64,000 nucleotides of DNA from Cephalopachus bancanus (Eukaryota > Chordata > Mammalia > Primates > Tarsiidae), in assembly GCA_027257055.1 (NCBI GenBank), contig JAPVLO010000321.1, forward strand, positions 434,001 through 498,000, written 5' to 3'. The notes beneath the pieces are model-generated. The model was given only the letters and a program-made list of their open reading frames with translations. It made no database searches and was not told the origin of the DNA. The translations under genes were made by a program, and so were the position numbers. This document shows, in pieces, positions 1 to 12,055 of this stretch; the stretch's first letter is position 1; each line of letters opens with the position of its first letter.

Positions 1-941
1 GCTGTGTGTCTGTGACTTCTTCTCCTTCTCCTGCTCTGTAATCACTTACTGGGCTCTGTACATGAGGGAACTGAACTTGAAGGTGACCCTGGCACTTAGC
101 AAAGGCCCAGAAGAAGAGCCAAACCTAGAAGCTCTGGGAAGCAATAGCCCATTGATTCCACAGTCTTCCCAGATTCCAAGCATGTGGGGGGTGGAGAGAC
201 ACCTCCGGCCAGGCACAACAAGGCGCCTTTGGTACCAGCCTCTGGGACTGATGGGCGCATTGGTCCAGTGCCCGCCACTGGTCTTCTTTTCCCGTTAATG
301 CAATCCTTGTTCACCATGTATGCTGTGAGGTATTTTTCCAGGCAGTAGTTTCTTGGGAGAATTGAATTCCCCTAATAAGTCGCCTTGTAAATAACTTAGA
401 GGGCAGGGAGAGAGAGGAAGGCAAGTCCTGTTAGTTTCTAACACTGGAAATCCACAAATTAACCTTCACTGGAGCAACCCACCCAGACTAGAGTATGGGG
501 AGGGGAGGGGGAAATGAAGATTTCCTCTTTTTCTAGTTCCCCGTTCTTCAAATAAATCTTGATTAATTTTCTCTGCCAACCTGCTGGTCTGGCTCAGAGC
601 AGACTGGGCAGAGAGAGGGGCTGACACACATCTGATAGAACACAGATGAAAACCCTTTATATGTGTATACTGTTTATATCTTTCCAAAGCACTTTCCCTC
701 TAGAAGCCCAACATTCATTATGTGCTATCATTATAGATCCATTTGTTCACTGAACTTTAGTGAGATCCTGCCATGTGTTGGGCCCTATGCTAGGCGCATG
801 ATAGCAAATTAGACCTTGAGGAGATAGAAGCCTGGGTAGGGAGACAGAATAAGAAAATGAGGAACATTTAAGGTGGAAAGGGGGTAACAGGGACCAAAGG
901 AGAAAAACCCCAATTCTATAAGGAACTGATATTAGGTTGCT
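1..941. other. Single-copy stretch, no gene recognised
   Basis: No Alu, L1 or LTR signature is seen. Short ORFs on both strands lack any recognisable domain, and there is no convincing splice-site framework. Around 740-800 a few words resemble the tail of ancient MIR/L2 repeats, too weakly to call. Confidence 0.5.
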
Positions 942-1616
<675 letters not shown>

Positions 1617-1825
1617 TAACCAGGGGTGCGTCCCCTTCTTCCGAGAGGACATGTGGCAATGTCTGGGGACAATTTTAGCTGTCACAACTGGAGGGTGGGA
1701 TGCCACTGGTCCCTGGGGGTATCTAGCCAGGGGTGCAGCTGCTACACTCCTACAATGCACAGGACAATGCCCTACAACAAAGAATCAGTCCCAAATAGCA
1801 GCAGTGCCAAGGTCAAGTAGTTCTG
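1617..1825 (+). mobile_element. MER20-type hAT nonautonomous DNA transposon
   Basis: The stretch follows the MER20 pattern: ACCAGGGG near the start, then the words GGCAATGTCTGG, TGTCACAACTGG, ATCCTACAATGCACAGGACA (here slightly altered) and a terminal GTGCCAAGGT. MER20 is an ancient nonautonomous hAT-Charlie element about 220 bp long, matching the size here. No 8-bp TSD is clear. The ORF at 1600-1947 is incidental. Confidence 0.8.
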
Positions 1826-2968
1826 ATATCATGGGCAAAGGCACAGGCTTGGGGTACTCCTCCCACTTACCAGTCGTGCCACTTCCTGGCCTTGAGATTG
1901 TGGGCAGGTTGCTCAAACCCTCTTGTCATTTGTGTCCTCAACTGTAAAGTGAAGATAGCAAAACTAAATGTGCAGGGACAGAGTGGCATTCAGTGGGATC
2001 TTTCTGGACAGTGCCCCCAGCAAAGTGCCTGGTAAGGAGAAGTCCCATTTGTGCTTGCTACAGAACATAAGGAAGATTTTGTTTCATTTAAATCAGTAGG
2101 ACTGCCCAATAATGGATCAGCGTGCCAGAGAGATTAGGAGTCACACTGAGTTTTCTGTCCCTGGGAATCCCCAACCTCCTGTGGGGAGGTTATAGAGGGC
2201 TTTCGGGAATAGGTGGGGAATGAGACAACAGGTTGTGTCAGTCACTCAGTCCTTCCATCCTGGCATTTTTCTGGAGGGGTAGCCAGACATCTGCGTTGCA
2301 GACACCAGCACCCTGCAAACTGGAGGGATTGCAGTATTCCAGAAACTAAAAAACTGGTTGATCAAAATGGTACCTGAACCTCACTCCCTTCTCCTTAAAT
2401 AATGCTCTAACTCCTATTCCTCCCCATCCTGGGTTCTGGCCTTTCATGAAAGTCCCCCCAAAGTCTTCAAAAGGTAGCACAAAGAGCCCAGAGGTCAGAA
2501 GAGGATGCAAGAAGCCAGTGGAGGCTGAGCGGTACACGGGAGCCCTGTGACAGTGGGATGTTGAGTAGAGTGCAGGCTGTTGCTCTCCACCTCCTCCGAG
2601 GCCAGCAGGAAGAAGCGAGCCTCACCGAGGAGAGTCTACAGGGGAAGAGGTTCCTGAGGGAAGGGAGGGATTCCATCGGTAGAAGGGAGCAGAAATTAGT
2701 ACCAGCAGCCATCCATCATGAAGAGTCCAGGCTCTGGGTTCAGACCTTCATGGACTGCTCTTACAAGGGTGACAAATGAGAGCCCTTATGGGACACCATG
2801 AAGGCTGTGGTTTTAAGTGTTCTGAACCCTTTGAAAAGGAAGTGGGCAGGCCCCAGGGTGGAGTACTCGGAATCTCCAGGGCCTCCTCTCAGAGAACAAA
2901 CACCCAGGCAAATACCCTTGTGAGGATGACCCACCTGAAATGATGCTAAAGTGTCACGGCATGGCAAT
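1826..2968. other. Single-copy stretch, no gene recognised
   Basis: ORFs of 60-80 codons occur on both strands but have no domain, no codon bias that stands out and no consistent splice frame. Confidence 0.45.
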
Positions 2969-3266
2969 TCTTTTTTTTTTTGAAACAAAGTCTCACTCTG
3001 TTGCCCAAGCTAGAGAACCGTGGAGCCATGACGGCTCATCACTGCAGCCTCAAATTCCTGGGCTCAAGGGATCCTCCCACCTCCAGCTCCTGAGTAGATG
3101 GAATTATAGGTGCGCCACCACACCTGGATGATTTTTAAATTTTTTTGTAGGGATGGGGGTCTCACTATGATGCCCAGGATGGTCACAAACTCCTGGGCTA
3201 ATCAATTCTCTGACCTCAGTCTCCCAAAGTGCTGGGATTATAGGTATAAGTCACTGTGCCTGACCT
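2969..3266 (-). repeat. Alu, older J-like
   Basis: Reverse-complement Alu with a T11 tail complement at 2971-2981, both monomers and a middle linker at about 3135-3150. It is heavily mutated, as expected for an AluJ-age copy. No clean TSD. Confidence 0.93.
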
Positions 3267-3317
3267 GCATAAGAACCTTAATAAAAAAATTATTTTCTCA
3301 CTGAAAAGTATCTCTTA

Positions 3318-3412
3318 TTTAGGTGAAAAAAACTGAGATTCAGAGAGTTGAATTGAATTGCCTGAGGTCATAGTTAGTGGCAGAACTGGAACTTAAACCC
3401 AGGGCTATCTTT
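3318..3412 (-). repeat. MIR SINE fragment
   Basis: Contains the reverse of the MIR core: ACTGAGATTCAGAGAG, TTGCCTGAGGTCATAG, GTGGCAGAACTGGAA and AAACCCAGGGCT. These correspond to the MIR words for 'accttgggcaagtta' and 'tctgccacttac' on the other strand. Confidence 0.75.
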
Positions 3413-3449
3413 GTTTGTTAAAAAGTTCATTTTTTTAAAAATAAAGTGT

Positions 3450-3600
3450 GTCTGAGAATCAACCAATTGCATCAGACTTACCTGTGTGGCTTGTTAACAT
3501 GCAGACCTCAGAACCAGCCTCCTTGGGGATGTCTTGGAAATCTGATTCTTAATAAGCTCACCAAGTAATTCATATGCACATTAAATTCGAAAGCCATGGG
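3450..3600 (+). mobile_element. MER5-type hAT nonautonomous transposon fragment
   Basis: Words such as GCATCAGACTTACCTG, TGTTAACATGCAGACC, GATTCTTAATAAGCTC and TCATATGCACATTAAA follow the MER5A/B layout (hAT-Charlie). The ends are too diverged to place a TSD. Confidence 0.6.
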
Positions 3601-3921
3601 TGTAGACAGGTTTGTTGATGATAGGCAACTGGACTCAAAGACCCCTGTAGTGCTTCCCAGTCAAGAAAGCCAGAAATTTATGGCATAGGTACAGCAAAAT
3701 GTGGCTGCAGCCATCTCCCCTCTCTGTGCACAGATGCCATCTCAGGAGCCTCCAGGAAGAGTCACATAAAGGGCTGTCACATACCCTCGAGCTGGGACGA
3801 CGCTCTCCACACCAATCCCTCTGCACAGCCTCTCTGCTCTGTCTGATCCTTTTGCTGGTCACTGCGGCCAGGGCTGAGACTAGGAGGACAGATGTGGGCA
3901 GGGAGAATGACCATAATAAAC
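3601..3921. other. Single-copy stretch
   Basis: Nothing recognisable. The minus-strand ORF 3635-3991 runs into the neighbouring Alu and has no domain. Confidence 0.4.
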
Positions 3922-4176
3922 TAGGAGGCTGAGGTGAGTGGATTGCCTGAGCCCGTGGGTTTGAGACCCGCCTGGGCAGGCGAGACCTCATCTCTACAAT
4001 AAACCAAAAAATTAGCCAGACGTGGTAGCGGCGCCTGTAATTCCGGCTACTTGGAAGGCTGAGGTGGAAGGATCACCGGAGCCCAGCAGGTCGAGGCTGT
4101 GGTGGCTGGCAGCGGCCACTGCACTCCAGTCTGGGCGACAGAGTGAGACTCCAACTCAAAAAAAAAACCAAAAAAC
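3922..4176 (+). repeat. Alu, young derived subfamily, 5'-truncated
   Basis: Begins inside the left monomer at GGAGGCTGAGG and runs to an A-rich tail. It carries the derived marks of this window's young Alus: GCCTGAGCCCG, GGTTTGAGACCCGC, ACAATAAACCAAAAAATT, CTACTTGGAAGGCTGAGG, GAGCCCAGCAGGTCGAGG and the GTGGCTGGCAGCGGCCAC hairpin. About 40 bp of the 5' end, including box A, is missing. Confidence 0.93.
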
Positions 4177-4574
4177 AAAAACCAGATAAACAGACCTCAG
4201 GCAAGATGCTGTTGTATGTATCTAACTCAACGGCTTATTCAGACAATAGGAATAATAGGTTATCTTGCACACTCTGCTTTGGCTGGAGTGTGTTGGTGGG
4301 TCCAGTTCAGCAGCCCTCTGCCCTGGGGTTGTCATTGCTGGGCTGTTAGAAGATTTGTCATCATTTGCTTTCCTCTGAACCCCAATCACTGTCTCCTGCT
4401 GCAGCTGAACTTGACTTTCCTAGGTGTCGCTCGTCGTCTGCTATTGCTCGTCCCTCATCGCTTGACCCACAGCGCTGCAGACAGGGTGTGTTTGGGCAAA
4501 AGGGAGATTCCACAGACTGTCCTGTCCATCCTTCCCACTGCCCACACCCTAAGCTCTAGCTGAACTGGGCCTTT

Positions 4575-4795
4575 TCCAGCTCCCCGGATATACCTGGCAT
4601 GCTCCCACCCCAAACTTTTGCTCTTGCCGTTTCCCCTGCCTGGAAGTCCTGCCCCTCGTCATCCAGCATATTCTACTCATTCTTTAGGGCCCTGGAAGAC
4701 ATTGCTTGTTGCATAACCTTTATCCATTCTCCTCTTCTTCCTCATTTACAGTCCATAGGTATTTTTTTTAATGGAAAGATCAATGTGCCGTCCTA
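4575..4795 (+). repeat. L2 LINE 3' region, part 1
   Basis: Contains CTTTTGCTCTTGCCGTTTCC, CCTGCCTGGAAGTCCTGCCC, TCTACTCATTCTTTAGGGCC and similar words. They match the L2 3' region (typically 'gctcttgctgttccctctgcctggaatgcc' then 'ctcatccttcaag'). The element appears to resume at about 5755 after later insertions. Confidence 0.65.
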
Positions 4796-4902
4796 ATCTT
4801 ATTGGTTTTCCAGACTTCTTTCTTGCTAGGAGTGATAATGTGACACCTTTCTGGCCAATGAGATATACTTTCTTTTTTAAAAAAACAAAAAAGTAAGAGA
4901 GA

Positions 4903-5165
4903 CAGCTGCATGCAGTGGCTCACACCTGTGATCCCAGCACTTCGTGAGGCTGAGATGGAAGGATTGCTTGAACCCAGGAGTTTGAGACCATCCTGGGCAA
5001 CGTAGTGAATCTCCATCTCTAAAAAAAAAAAAAATCAACAAATTAGCTGGGCATGGTGACATGCACCTGTAGTCCCAGATTCTTGGAAGACTGAGACAGG
5101 AGGATTGCCTGAGCCCAAGAGATCAAGGCTCCAGTGAGCTAAACACTGTCTTAAAAATAAAAGTA
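4903..5165 (+). repeat. Alu, older J-like
   Basis: Forward dimeric Alu with linker A14 at about 5021-5034 and the J-type AACCCAGGAGTTTGAGACCA left arm. The right monomer is shortened: its distal part (ACTGCACTCC region) is missing before a short A-rich tail. It lies head-to-tail and directly against the next Alu. Confidence 0.92.
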
Positions 5166-5470
5166 GACCGGTCACGGTGGCTCAAATCTGTAATCCAAAC
5201 ACTTTGGGAAGCTGAGCCGAGAGGATTGCCTAAGCCCAGGGGTTCAAGACCAGCCTGGGCAACTTGGTGAGACCTCATCTCTACAATATATCAAAAAATT
5301 AGCTGGGCATGGTAGCACGTGCTTGTAGTTCCGGTTACTTGGAAGGCTGAGGTGGAAGGATCATCTGAGTTCAGCGGGTCAACACTGGGGTGGCTGTGAG
5401 TGTGCCATTGTACTCCAGCCTGGGCAACAGAGTGAGACTCTGACTCAAAAAATAAAAATAAATAAATAAA
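5166..5470 (+). repeat. Alu, intermediate to the young derived subfamily
   Basis: Full-length forward Alu. It has the derived linker ACAATATATCAAAAAATT, TACTTGGAAGGCTGAGG and ACTCTGACTC tail junction, but not the box A deletion, and its right-arm dyad is only GGGGTGGCTGTGAGTGTGCC. It therefore looks like an ancestor stage of the young subfamily. The simple tail is AAATAAATAAAT-like. Confidence 0.93.
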
Positions 5471-5471
5471 A

Positions 5472-5745
5472 GGAGGACATGAAGCTAGCATGTGTTTGGC
5501 ATGTATCTCTGGATTTTCCTTTTTGCTCCCTGGAAAGTCTATGATATGATGCCGGGGGTGGAGCAGCCAACTTATGCCCAAGATGATGAAGGCCACATGT
5601 GAAGGATGCTGGCCTGGAGACAGAGGAGCTCGGTTCCTTCAGAATATCCTGAGACCTACGTGGTTCTGCCTCCACTTCTTGTTGTTTAAACCTCAGTAGT
5701 CAGGTTTCTGTTACATGCAGCCAAATGCAGACCTAACTGATGCAA
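5472..5745 (+). repeat. MLT1-type MaLR LTR fragment
   Basis: The 3' half of an old ERVL-MaLR LTR: GGAGCAGCCAAC, GAAGGCCACATGTGAAGGATG, a TTGTTTAAACCTCAGTAGTC segment and the terminal CAGCCAAATGCAGACCTAAC end. MLT1 LTRs usually end 'cagccgaaagcattcctaactgatac'. The 5' part is lost or covered by the Alu next to it. Confidence 0.65.
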
Positions 5746-5754
5746 AGCCTTCTC

Positions 5755-5995
5755 TCAAAAACTGCCCCCACCGCTTCTACTCATCCTAGCTGGATAAACT
5801 CTTCCTTGCCTCTAAACTCACTTGGCCCTTTGTGCCGCTCCCAGAACAGCTATCTTACTCCACTTAACATGCCCATCGCATTTTTGTCTCAGTAACTTTG
5901 TTGTGAACACCTTGAAGAATGAGTCTTCCTCTTCCTGGTAACTCCCCTAGGATGCCCTGGCCTTAGGAGATGCCTGGTAAAAATTGTTGAGCAGA
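5755..5995 (+). repeat. L2 LINE 3' end, part 2
   Basis: Continues the L2 interrupted after 4795: CCACTTAACATGCCCATCGC, CTTGAAGAATGAGTC, GCCTTAGGAGATGCCTGG and AAATTGTTGAGC read as a decayed L2 3' terminus ('ggcacatagtaggtgctcaataaatgtttgttgaa'). Confidence 0.5.
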
Positions 5996-6599
5996 ATTGA
6001 TCAGCACTGGCCTCTCCCTCCCAAGATCTACCAGGATTGTAGCATTCTGAAGATTATTTTGTAATGACTCCACCATGGCCTTTCCATCAACTGCTCATAT
6101 CCCCCAAGTTTGTCCCTTATCCTCTGTCCAGGCCTAGACTCCTCCAGGGCAGTGAAGTACATGGGAGAACTGTCCTATCATCTCTTCTAAGAAGCAGGAT
6201 TAGGAGAGCAGATATAGCTTGGCCTCCTAAGGGTCTTTTCCCTCTGTCCTCCCAAAGACTGTTGGATGAGGGGAAGGACAAGTTCAAAGGCTTCCTTAGA
6301 GACCTCTTCCTACTAGAGACTCTTGGAGCAGATGAAACCACCTAGTTCAGTCTCCAACCTTCAGGCAGGAAAATTCTACAACTTCCAGAGCAGACAGAAA
6401 AGAATCCGGGTATCTCTTGAATGACCAAAATGGAATAGACTATAAGATAGGCCTGGGGGTAAGACTTGAGGCCGCTTCTAGGCTTGGTGGCATGCTGCCT
6501 GGTGTCATTACGGGGTCAAGTCAGATGCTGGTCGGGGAACTAGGGTAAGTTTCCTTGAAGGTACTTCCCCCTACTGTAGGACCAGGGACTACAATAAGT

Positions 6600-6725
6600 T
6601 CCACATGTTTGCCCCCCACTACTATATGAACTCTTTCAAGACAGGGCATGTCTTATTCATGTTTACTTTCACTACCTAATAGGGTACCTGGCACAAAGAG
6701 GATGCCCAATAAATATCTGTGGGAG
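6600..6725 (+). repeat. L2 LINE 3' end
   Basis: CAAGACAGGGCATGTC, TGTTTACTTTCACTACC, TACCTGGCACAAAGAGG and CCAATAAATATCTGTGGGA match the L2 3' terminal pattern. Confidence 0.7.
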
Positions 6726-8816
6726 GGAGAACAGAAGGGAGGTCTTAAGTCAAGCCAAGCAGATGAGTTGCTGACCAGGGAGCAAGTCCTGCCCTTCCTC
6801 ATCCCAGCCCAACCCTCCTTGGTGGACTTGTCTTAGACTGCTTCCCTGGTTTCTCCCTCAACCCTTCAGAGTACTTCCTCTTCCACTTTTTGATCTTTTG
6901 CATGTCCAAGCAGAATTCACCATTCAGTGCTCCAGCAGCATATTGGACACTCCATTATGGCATTTAATCAGCTGGGTGGAGAGTCTCAGCCCCTGTCTCT
7001 CCTCTTCACCAGTAGCCAGAGTTATTTCTTGGGGAGAAGGACCAGAGCTCATTCCTCAGACTAGGTGAGAGGGTCTTTAGGTCTCGCAGGTCAGAAGGTC
7101 ACACAGCAGGGTAACCGAGATGAAGCTTGGAGTGACAGATCTTTTCCAGGGTGAGGAAGGAGGTGGGATGAGTGGAGGAATATTGCCTTTGAGGAGAGCT
7201 GGTGGGGCAAGCAAGGCTTCTTTAGGCCAGCAGGAATATGCAGTCTGGACAAGCTTGCTTTTCATAAAGAACCTGAGGCAGTTCTGGGCACCAGAAGTCA
7301 GAACTGAGCCTAGTAGCAGGATAGAAAATGTTCCTAGACTGGTTCACAAGGGGTTTAGAGCTGCGGCACCATGGGAGGGGGAATTGGACCTCAGGAATCA
7401 CCTAGGCTGGTGGCCCCTAGAGAGCATCTCTAGATCACCCTGAGTCCTTGAAGGTGATCATGCAAACATGAGAGTCATTTCAATTACTCCAAGGAACTAA
7501 CAGAATTTTCATCTCATGGTAAGATTGAATAGGCTAAATGAAAAGGTCATTTTCCTTTGCTTTTGGCTGGAATTATATCAACACAGTGTCCTCATGGGAA
7601 AATGAATTATTTGATAAATGCAGTTGGGTAGATAAAATCTTTCAAAATATGAAGTCCTTTTTATTGAGGCTTACAAAGTTGGAAAACAATAATCTCTCTC
7701 AAATCCTTCATTGCATAGATGAGAAGACTGAGACCCAGAGAGGTCACATAGCTGTGACTAGGGCTAGGACTTAGGGCTAGGACCAAATCAACTGCCTTCT
7801 CTACTACACCATGTGCCTCTATGTTTTCTCTTGTCTTCATTACTCCTTCCAAAAGGGGGTGCCCTCTGGGTCTGCCAACTCAACACTACTGCTCTCCTGT
7901 GGAACTTCTACAGGAGTCTGACACCTACATGTTCTCTGGGATGATGCCCACTGGGCCCCAGCATCTACTATCATCAACATCATGGCCCAGGGAGTGTTCC
8001 TATGAAAGAAAGGGAATATCCCGGAGGTCCCAGAGGGACATATCAGACAGAGTCACATTTAGTTATAAGTAAAAGAAACCTTAACAAATAGTGGCTTAAC
8101 TAAGACAGTCCTTCCTCCATCCTCCCCCCACCCCCTTTCTTTCTTACTTCCCTACTGCATAACAAGAAGTTGGAGGGAGAGAGTCCAGGGCAGGTACAGC
8201 TGCCCAAGTAGGCCATTAAGGTACCAGATTCTTTCTACTTTTCTGTTCCATCACCCTTAGCCTTTCTCCTCATGGTTTCAGGACAACTGCTGCACCTTTG
8301 GGCATCCAAGCAAATTTCCAGGCAAGGAGAAGAGGAGAAAAGGTGGGAAGGAAGGGAAAAATCTCACTGTTAGAAACCTTTGCCCTTTTTATTCAGGAAG
8401 GAAAGGCCTCCTCTAGGCTACTTCCTATTCCAGTTAACTGGAACTCATCTCATGGACATCACTAGCTACAAGGGACACTAGCAATCTTTCTAGCATATTT
8501 CTTTTTCCTTTCCAGCCTCCATAATAGAGGAAGATAATTAGAAGGAGATTGAAATGGAGTAGAGGGGGCCAACGTAGACACACATGTCTTCCCTGCACCC
8601 TTACCCATCCTCCTCTCCTGCCTACTATTACAAGAAAAGGTGGCATGCAAGGCTGGTTTCCACTGGCACGGTGAACCCCAAACCCTGTTACCTTCTCACC
8701 TCTATTTCCTATATCTTCAAGCTTTTCTGTCCTCCTGAATCGTATCATTCACTTTTTTATACATGCTCAAATCATTCCCATGTTAAAACAACTGTAGGAG
8801 TAGTAGTGACTTAGGG
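6726..8816. other. Single-copy stretch with weak ancient-repeat traces
   Basis: No gene supported. Around 7715-7790 (GAGAAGACTGAGACCCAGAG, then GGTCACATAGCTGTGAC) there is a short MIR-like minus-strand remnant. At 8065-8470 the layout (AGTTATAAGTAAAAGAAACC, GTGGCTTAACTAAGAC) resembles an unnamed ancient mammalian repeat. The ORFs here are unremarkable. Confidence 0.4.
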
Positions 8817-9118
8817 CAGGGGCCCACAACTCCCATGCTGTGGTTTGGTACTGGTCAGTGGCTTGTTAGAAACTGGGCCACACAGTAGGAGGTGAGCAGC
8901 ATGTGAGCAGAGTTCCACCTTCTGTTAGATCAGCGGCGGCATTAGATTCTCAGAGGAGTGCAAAACTCTGTTGTGAACTGCACATGCGAGGGATCTAGGT
9001 TGTAGGCTCCTTACGAGAATCTAATGTCTTGTGATTTCCCCCTCCCCTCCCTCCATCCATGGAAAAATTGTCTTCCACGAAGCCAGTCCCTGATGCCAAA
9101 AAAGACTGGGGACCACTG
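8817..9118 (+). mobile_element. hAT-type nonautonomous transposon with inverted termini
   Basis: Starts CAGGGGCCCACAACTCCC and ends TGGGGACCACTG, giving short inverted termini. Internally it has the words GATCAGCGGCGGCATTAG and GAACTGCACATGCGAGG of a common mammalian 'CAGGGGTCCCCAACC' hAT family whose database name I cannot give with certainty. A hairpin (8940-8958 with 9007-9026, both reading CATTAGATTCTC outward to inward) is typical of that family. The flanking octamers ACTTAGGG and ACTGGTAG match at five of eight positions. Confidence 0.75.
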
Positions 9119-9669
9119 ACTGGTAGAAAAATATTGGGATACGAAATTGTGTTGGTCAATTCTTACTGACTGCCACTGAGTTGCTGCAAGAGACAGACAA
9201 TCCTCAGTCATGCTGGTCCACATGTGAGCAGGAAGGAAAAAGGTTACAGCTTCATTGAGAGGCCCTTTCTGCCTGTGGCCAAGCCCTGAGTGCCAGAGAT
9301 TCATGTCCCTTGCAGACCACAAATCCAAATTCTGTTCCTCCCTTGGGTGAGGACGGACAACGTAATCTTTGAGGTTTTGGTTTTTTTCATCTTTAAAATG
9401 AAGACAATAATATACTTTCTTCAAAGGATAATCATAAGGATACAGTGAATTAATGTACATAAGAATGGCTTGTAAAAGATAAACAAAATTGGGAGCTGGG
9501 GAAAGAGAGAAACCCAACGTCCACATGTGAAGACCACATGCTCTTGTGTCAAAATTTAGCCCTAGCCCATGTTCTTCCTGTTGTGTGAGCCACATTTTTC
9601 TCTCCTTAACCTTGTTCAAGTTGCATTTCTTTCTATGGAACCCAGAGCATTCTCTTTAATAAGCTCATT

Positions 9670-10085
9670 CACTCCTGTGGTGTTCAGTGACTGTCAAGTC
9701 CACATCTATCGTCCAGACCTTTCTCCTGCCCTCTAGGGCGATATATCCACCTCCATACTTGATATCAATACTTGGATATTTGCAGACACCCCAAACTCAA
9801 GATGTCTAAAAGTGGACTCATCATTTTTCTCATGTCTGTGTTTCTTCCTCATATTCTCTGTCTTTGTAGATGACATCATAATCCATTGGCTGCCCAAGCT
9901 GAAAACTGGAAATCACACATGGCTCCTTCCTCTCCTTCATTCCCCATATTCCATCATCAAGTTCCATCATTTCTGCCTCTTAAACATCTCTCCAATGCCA
10001 TGCCCTTAGTCCGGGCCACTATCTCTTGCCTATGTGACCATCACTGTTTCTTTCCTACCCAACAGTAGTTTCCCTACTTACCTGC
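9670..10085 (+). repeat. L2 LINE ORF2 3' region, part 1
   Basis: Follows the end of L2 ORF2: ACCCCAAACTCAAGATGTC, AAAAGTGGACTCATCAT, TTGGCTGCCCAAGCTGAAAA, CCTCTTAAACATCTCTCCAA, CACTATCTCTTGCCTATG. The reading frame is broken repeatedly. The element resumes at about 10,585 beyond an LTR insertion. Confidence 0.8.
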
Positions 10086-10139
10086 CTATCAGAACTGTTT
10101 GTCCAGGCAGCTATGTGTCTAGCTCCAGATACTGAATCA

Positions 10140-10582
10140 GAATGAAGAATACTGTTCTTCTTTGCCAGATAATTGATTTCCAGCCTCACTTGCATTTAGA
10201 AGGGCAACAGGACCCTGTTTTGACCAACAAAATGTAAAAAGACATCTATGATGGGCTTCAGGGAAAGTTTTGCTTCTCTGAGAAGAAGAATGGAAGGTTG
10301 CTGGTACTGTTCCCTGCCTTGAATAGGAGATTATTGTGCCGGAACGGAGGCAGCCATCTTGCAACAAGGTAATACACAAAAGAATAAATAGCCAACATGT
10401 GGAGGATGATGGAGCAGAAGGATGGAACTAGGCTGAGTTTCTAATGATATCACTGAGTTGCTCAACTATCCCTGAGTATGTCCTATTTCCTGATTTCTTG
10501 TGGGTGAATGATAAATGACATTACAGGTTTTAAGCTATATTGGGAATACTCTTGCTTGATGCTGAAAGCATTTCTAACTGAT
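10140..10582 (+). repeat. MLT1-type MaLR LTR
   Basis: A MaLR-like LTR lying inside the L2: CATTTAGAAGGGCAACAGG, GACCAACAAAATGTAAAAAG, GGCAGCCATCTTGCAAC, and the terminal run GAAAGCATTTCTAACTGATA that is characteristic of MLT1 3' ends. Its position between two collinear L2 blocks shows it was inserted later. Confidence 0.7.
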
Positions 10583-10584
10583 AT

Positions 10585-10835
10585 AATCTCCTAATTAGTC
10601 GCTCTGGCTTTGTTCTCTTTCTCTCCTTTATTGATTCCTCATACAGTATTCAAAGTAATCTCTTACAAACATAATTCTAATGTTGACATTTCCTTGCCTA
10701 AATGCTTTTTATGGCTTCCCATCCTTTAGTTTAATGTAATTTGTATGGCCAGCTTCACCAGCTTGGAATAAAAATAAGGGTCTGTCTCTTTTCAGTATTC
10801 ACACTAACCTTTTGAGCTTCAGTCTGTCCAAATGA
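10585..10835 (+). repeat. L2 LINE 3' region, part 2
   Basis: Continues the L2 from about 10,085: AAGTAATCTCTTACAAAC, TTCCTTGCCTAAATGC, TTTTATGGCTTCCCATCC and GTATGGCCAGCTTCACCAGC correspond to the L2 'tcactcccctgcttaaaacccttcaatggctccccat' stretch. Confidence 0.7.
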
Positions 10836-11456
10836 GCAAGTGTCCAATATCCCATTTAGGCCTATGGACCACAGTGGTTGGTCAATTCAAAGGTGTCAAT
10901 CTGGCACTCAAATACAAAGAGAAGGAAGAACTTTGAGAACATGCCAGGTTATCATTGGGCCCTTTCTTTTGCCCATCATTGACTGTCCCATGGTGTCTCA
11001 TTTGTAGGCTGGGCACATTTGACTGATACATCCCTGCCTGACACTGCAGTGGCATCCTTGATGATCCACATCCCTGCACTGGCCATGGTGATGGACCCTT
11101 GAGCGAGAAGAATTGTATGTCTGCAGTGGGATGACACACGGCCATAATATAGCCAAGGTTATGGCTCTCGTGGCATATCTTATGCTCTTTCTAAACCACA
11201 TCCCCATGCCAGGGTGACTGGATGCAGAGGGGTTTCTAGATTCAGCCACATGCTGTCAGAATCAGCCTTCACCCCAAAGCTTTTTAAGCTCATAGGCTTG
11301 AACCCAGGTAACTAATCCAGGCTCTGCTTTTATAAAGTCCCCCCTAACTCTGATCCCTACCTACCATATTTGGATCAAGTGTGTTGAGGGAGCCCCTTCA
11401 GATGGCTGGACCTAGTTTCATTTCGTACCACTGTCCTCTATGTCTTAGCACCAACA

Positions 11457-11460
<4 letters not shown>
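10836..11460. other. Single-copy stretch
   Basis: Two overlapping minus-strand ORFs of 83-87 codons (10,882-11,249) have no domain or repeat match that I recognise. There is no support for coding. Confidence 0.4.

Positions 11461-11496
<36 letters not shown>
11461..11496 (+). repeat. (GA)n microsatellite
   Basis: About 17 uninterrupted GA units. The 'RERERE' ORFs across it are translation of the repeat. Confidence 0.97.
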
Positions 11497-11499
<3 letters not shown>

Positions 11500-11889
11500 A
11501 CATAAGAAAAACAAGACGTTTACACATGCTTTTTCATCAGCCTGCACATCTTCCCACTCTCTATCACCTAGCTAACTCTTCTTCTTTTAGGCATCAGGTG
11601 TCACCTCCTTCAACAGGTTTACCTGGTTCCGAGCTGCCCCTTCTACAATATTTACCTATTGATTAAAGACTGCAATGCAATTTTCACTACCAAGTGAAGT
11701 CTGGTCTGTCTTTTTTGCTGCTTAGCAAATAACAAATAAATGGTGACTAAATGAATGGGTGGTTCCATTCTGTCCCCTCTTCTTTAAGTGATGAAACTCT
11801 GTCATCCTGCACGCCCTCCTCACACTCCCACCCCAAAACTGACTCAATTGCTCTTCTCTGTATTCTAGTAGCATACTTTACCTCCCCTA

Positions 11890-12055
11890 TCACAGACTTC
11901 ATCTCATAGTATCATGATTCCATGTTTACTTATCTAGGGTTTCAGTTCCTTGAGTTCTGTGGTCTTACCACCTTTGTATCCCCTAAGGAGAATGCTTGGC
12001 ATGTGGCAGGCTCTCAATGATGTTGACTTTATAAGTGAATACATTCATTGTGAAA
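11890..12055 (+). repeat. L2 LINE 3' end
   Basis: TTCCTTGAGTTCTGTGGTC, CTTTGTATCCCCTAAGG, TTGGCATGTGGCAGGCTCTC and ATGATGTTGACTTTATAAG are L2 3'-terminal words in order. The tail ends in AAGTGAATACATTCATTG. Confidence 0.65.

Noticed and set aside
9011..9619. 202-codon minus-strand ORF, the longest not explained by a repeat array
   Set aside because: It overlaps the end of a hAT repeat, shows no domain or hydropathy pattern I recognise, and the DNA has no exon context. Its length is possible by chance in 128 kb of two-strand sequence.
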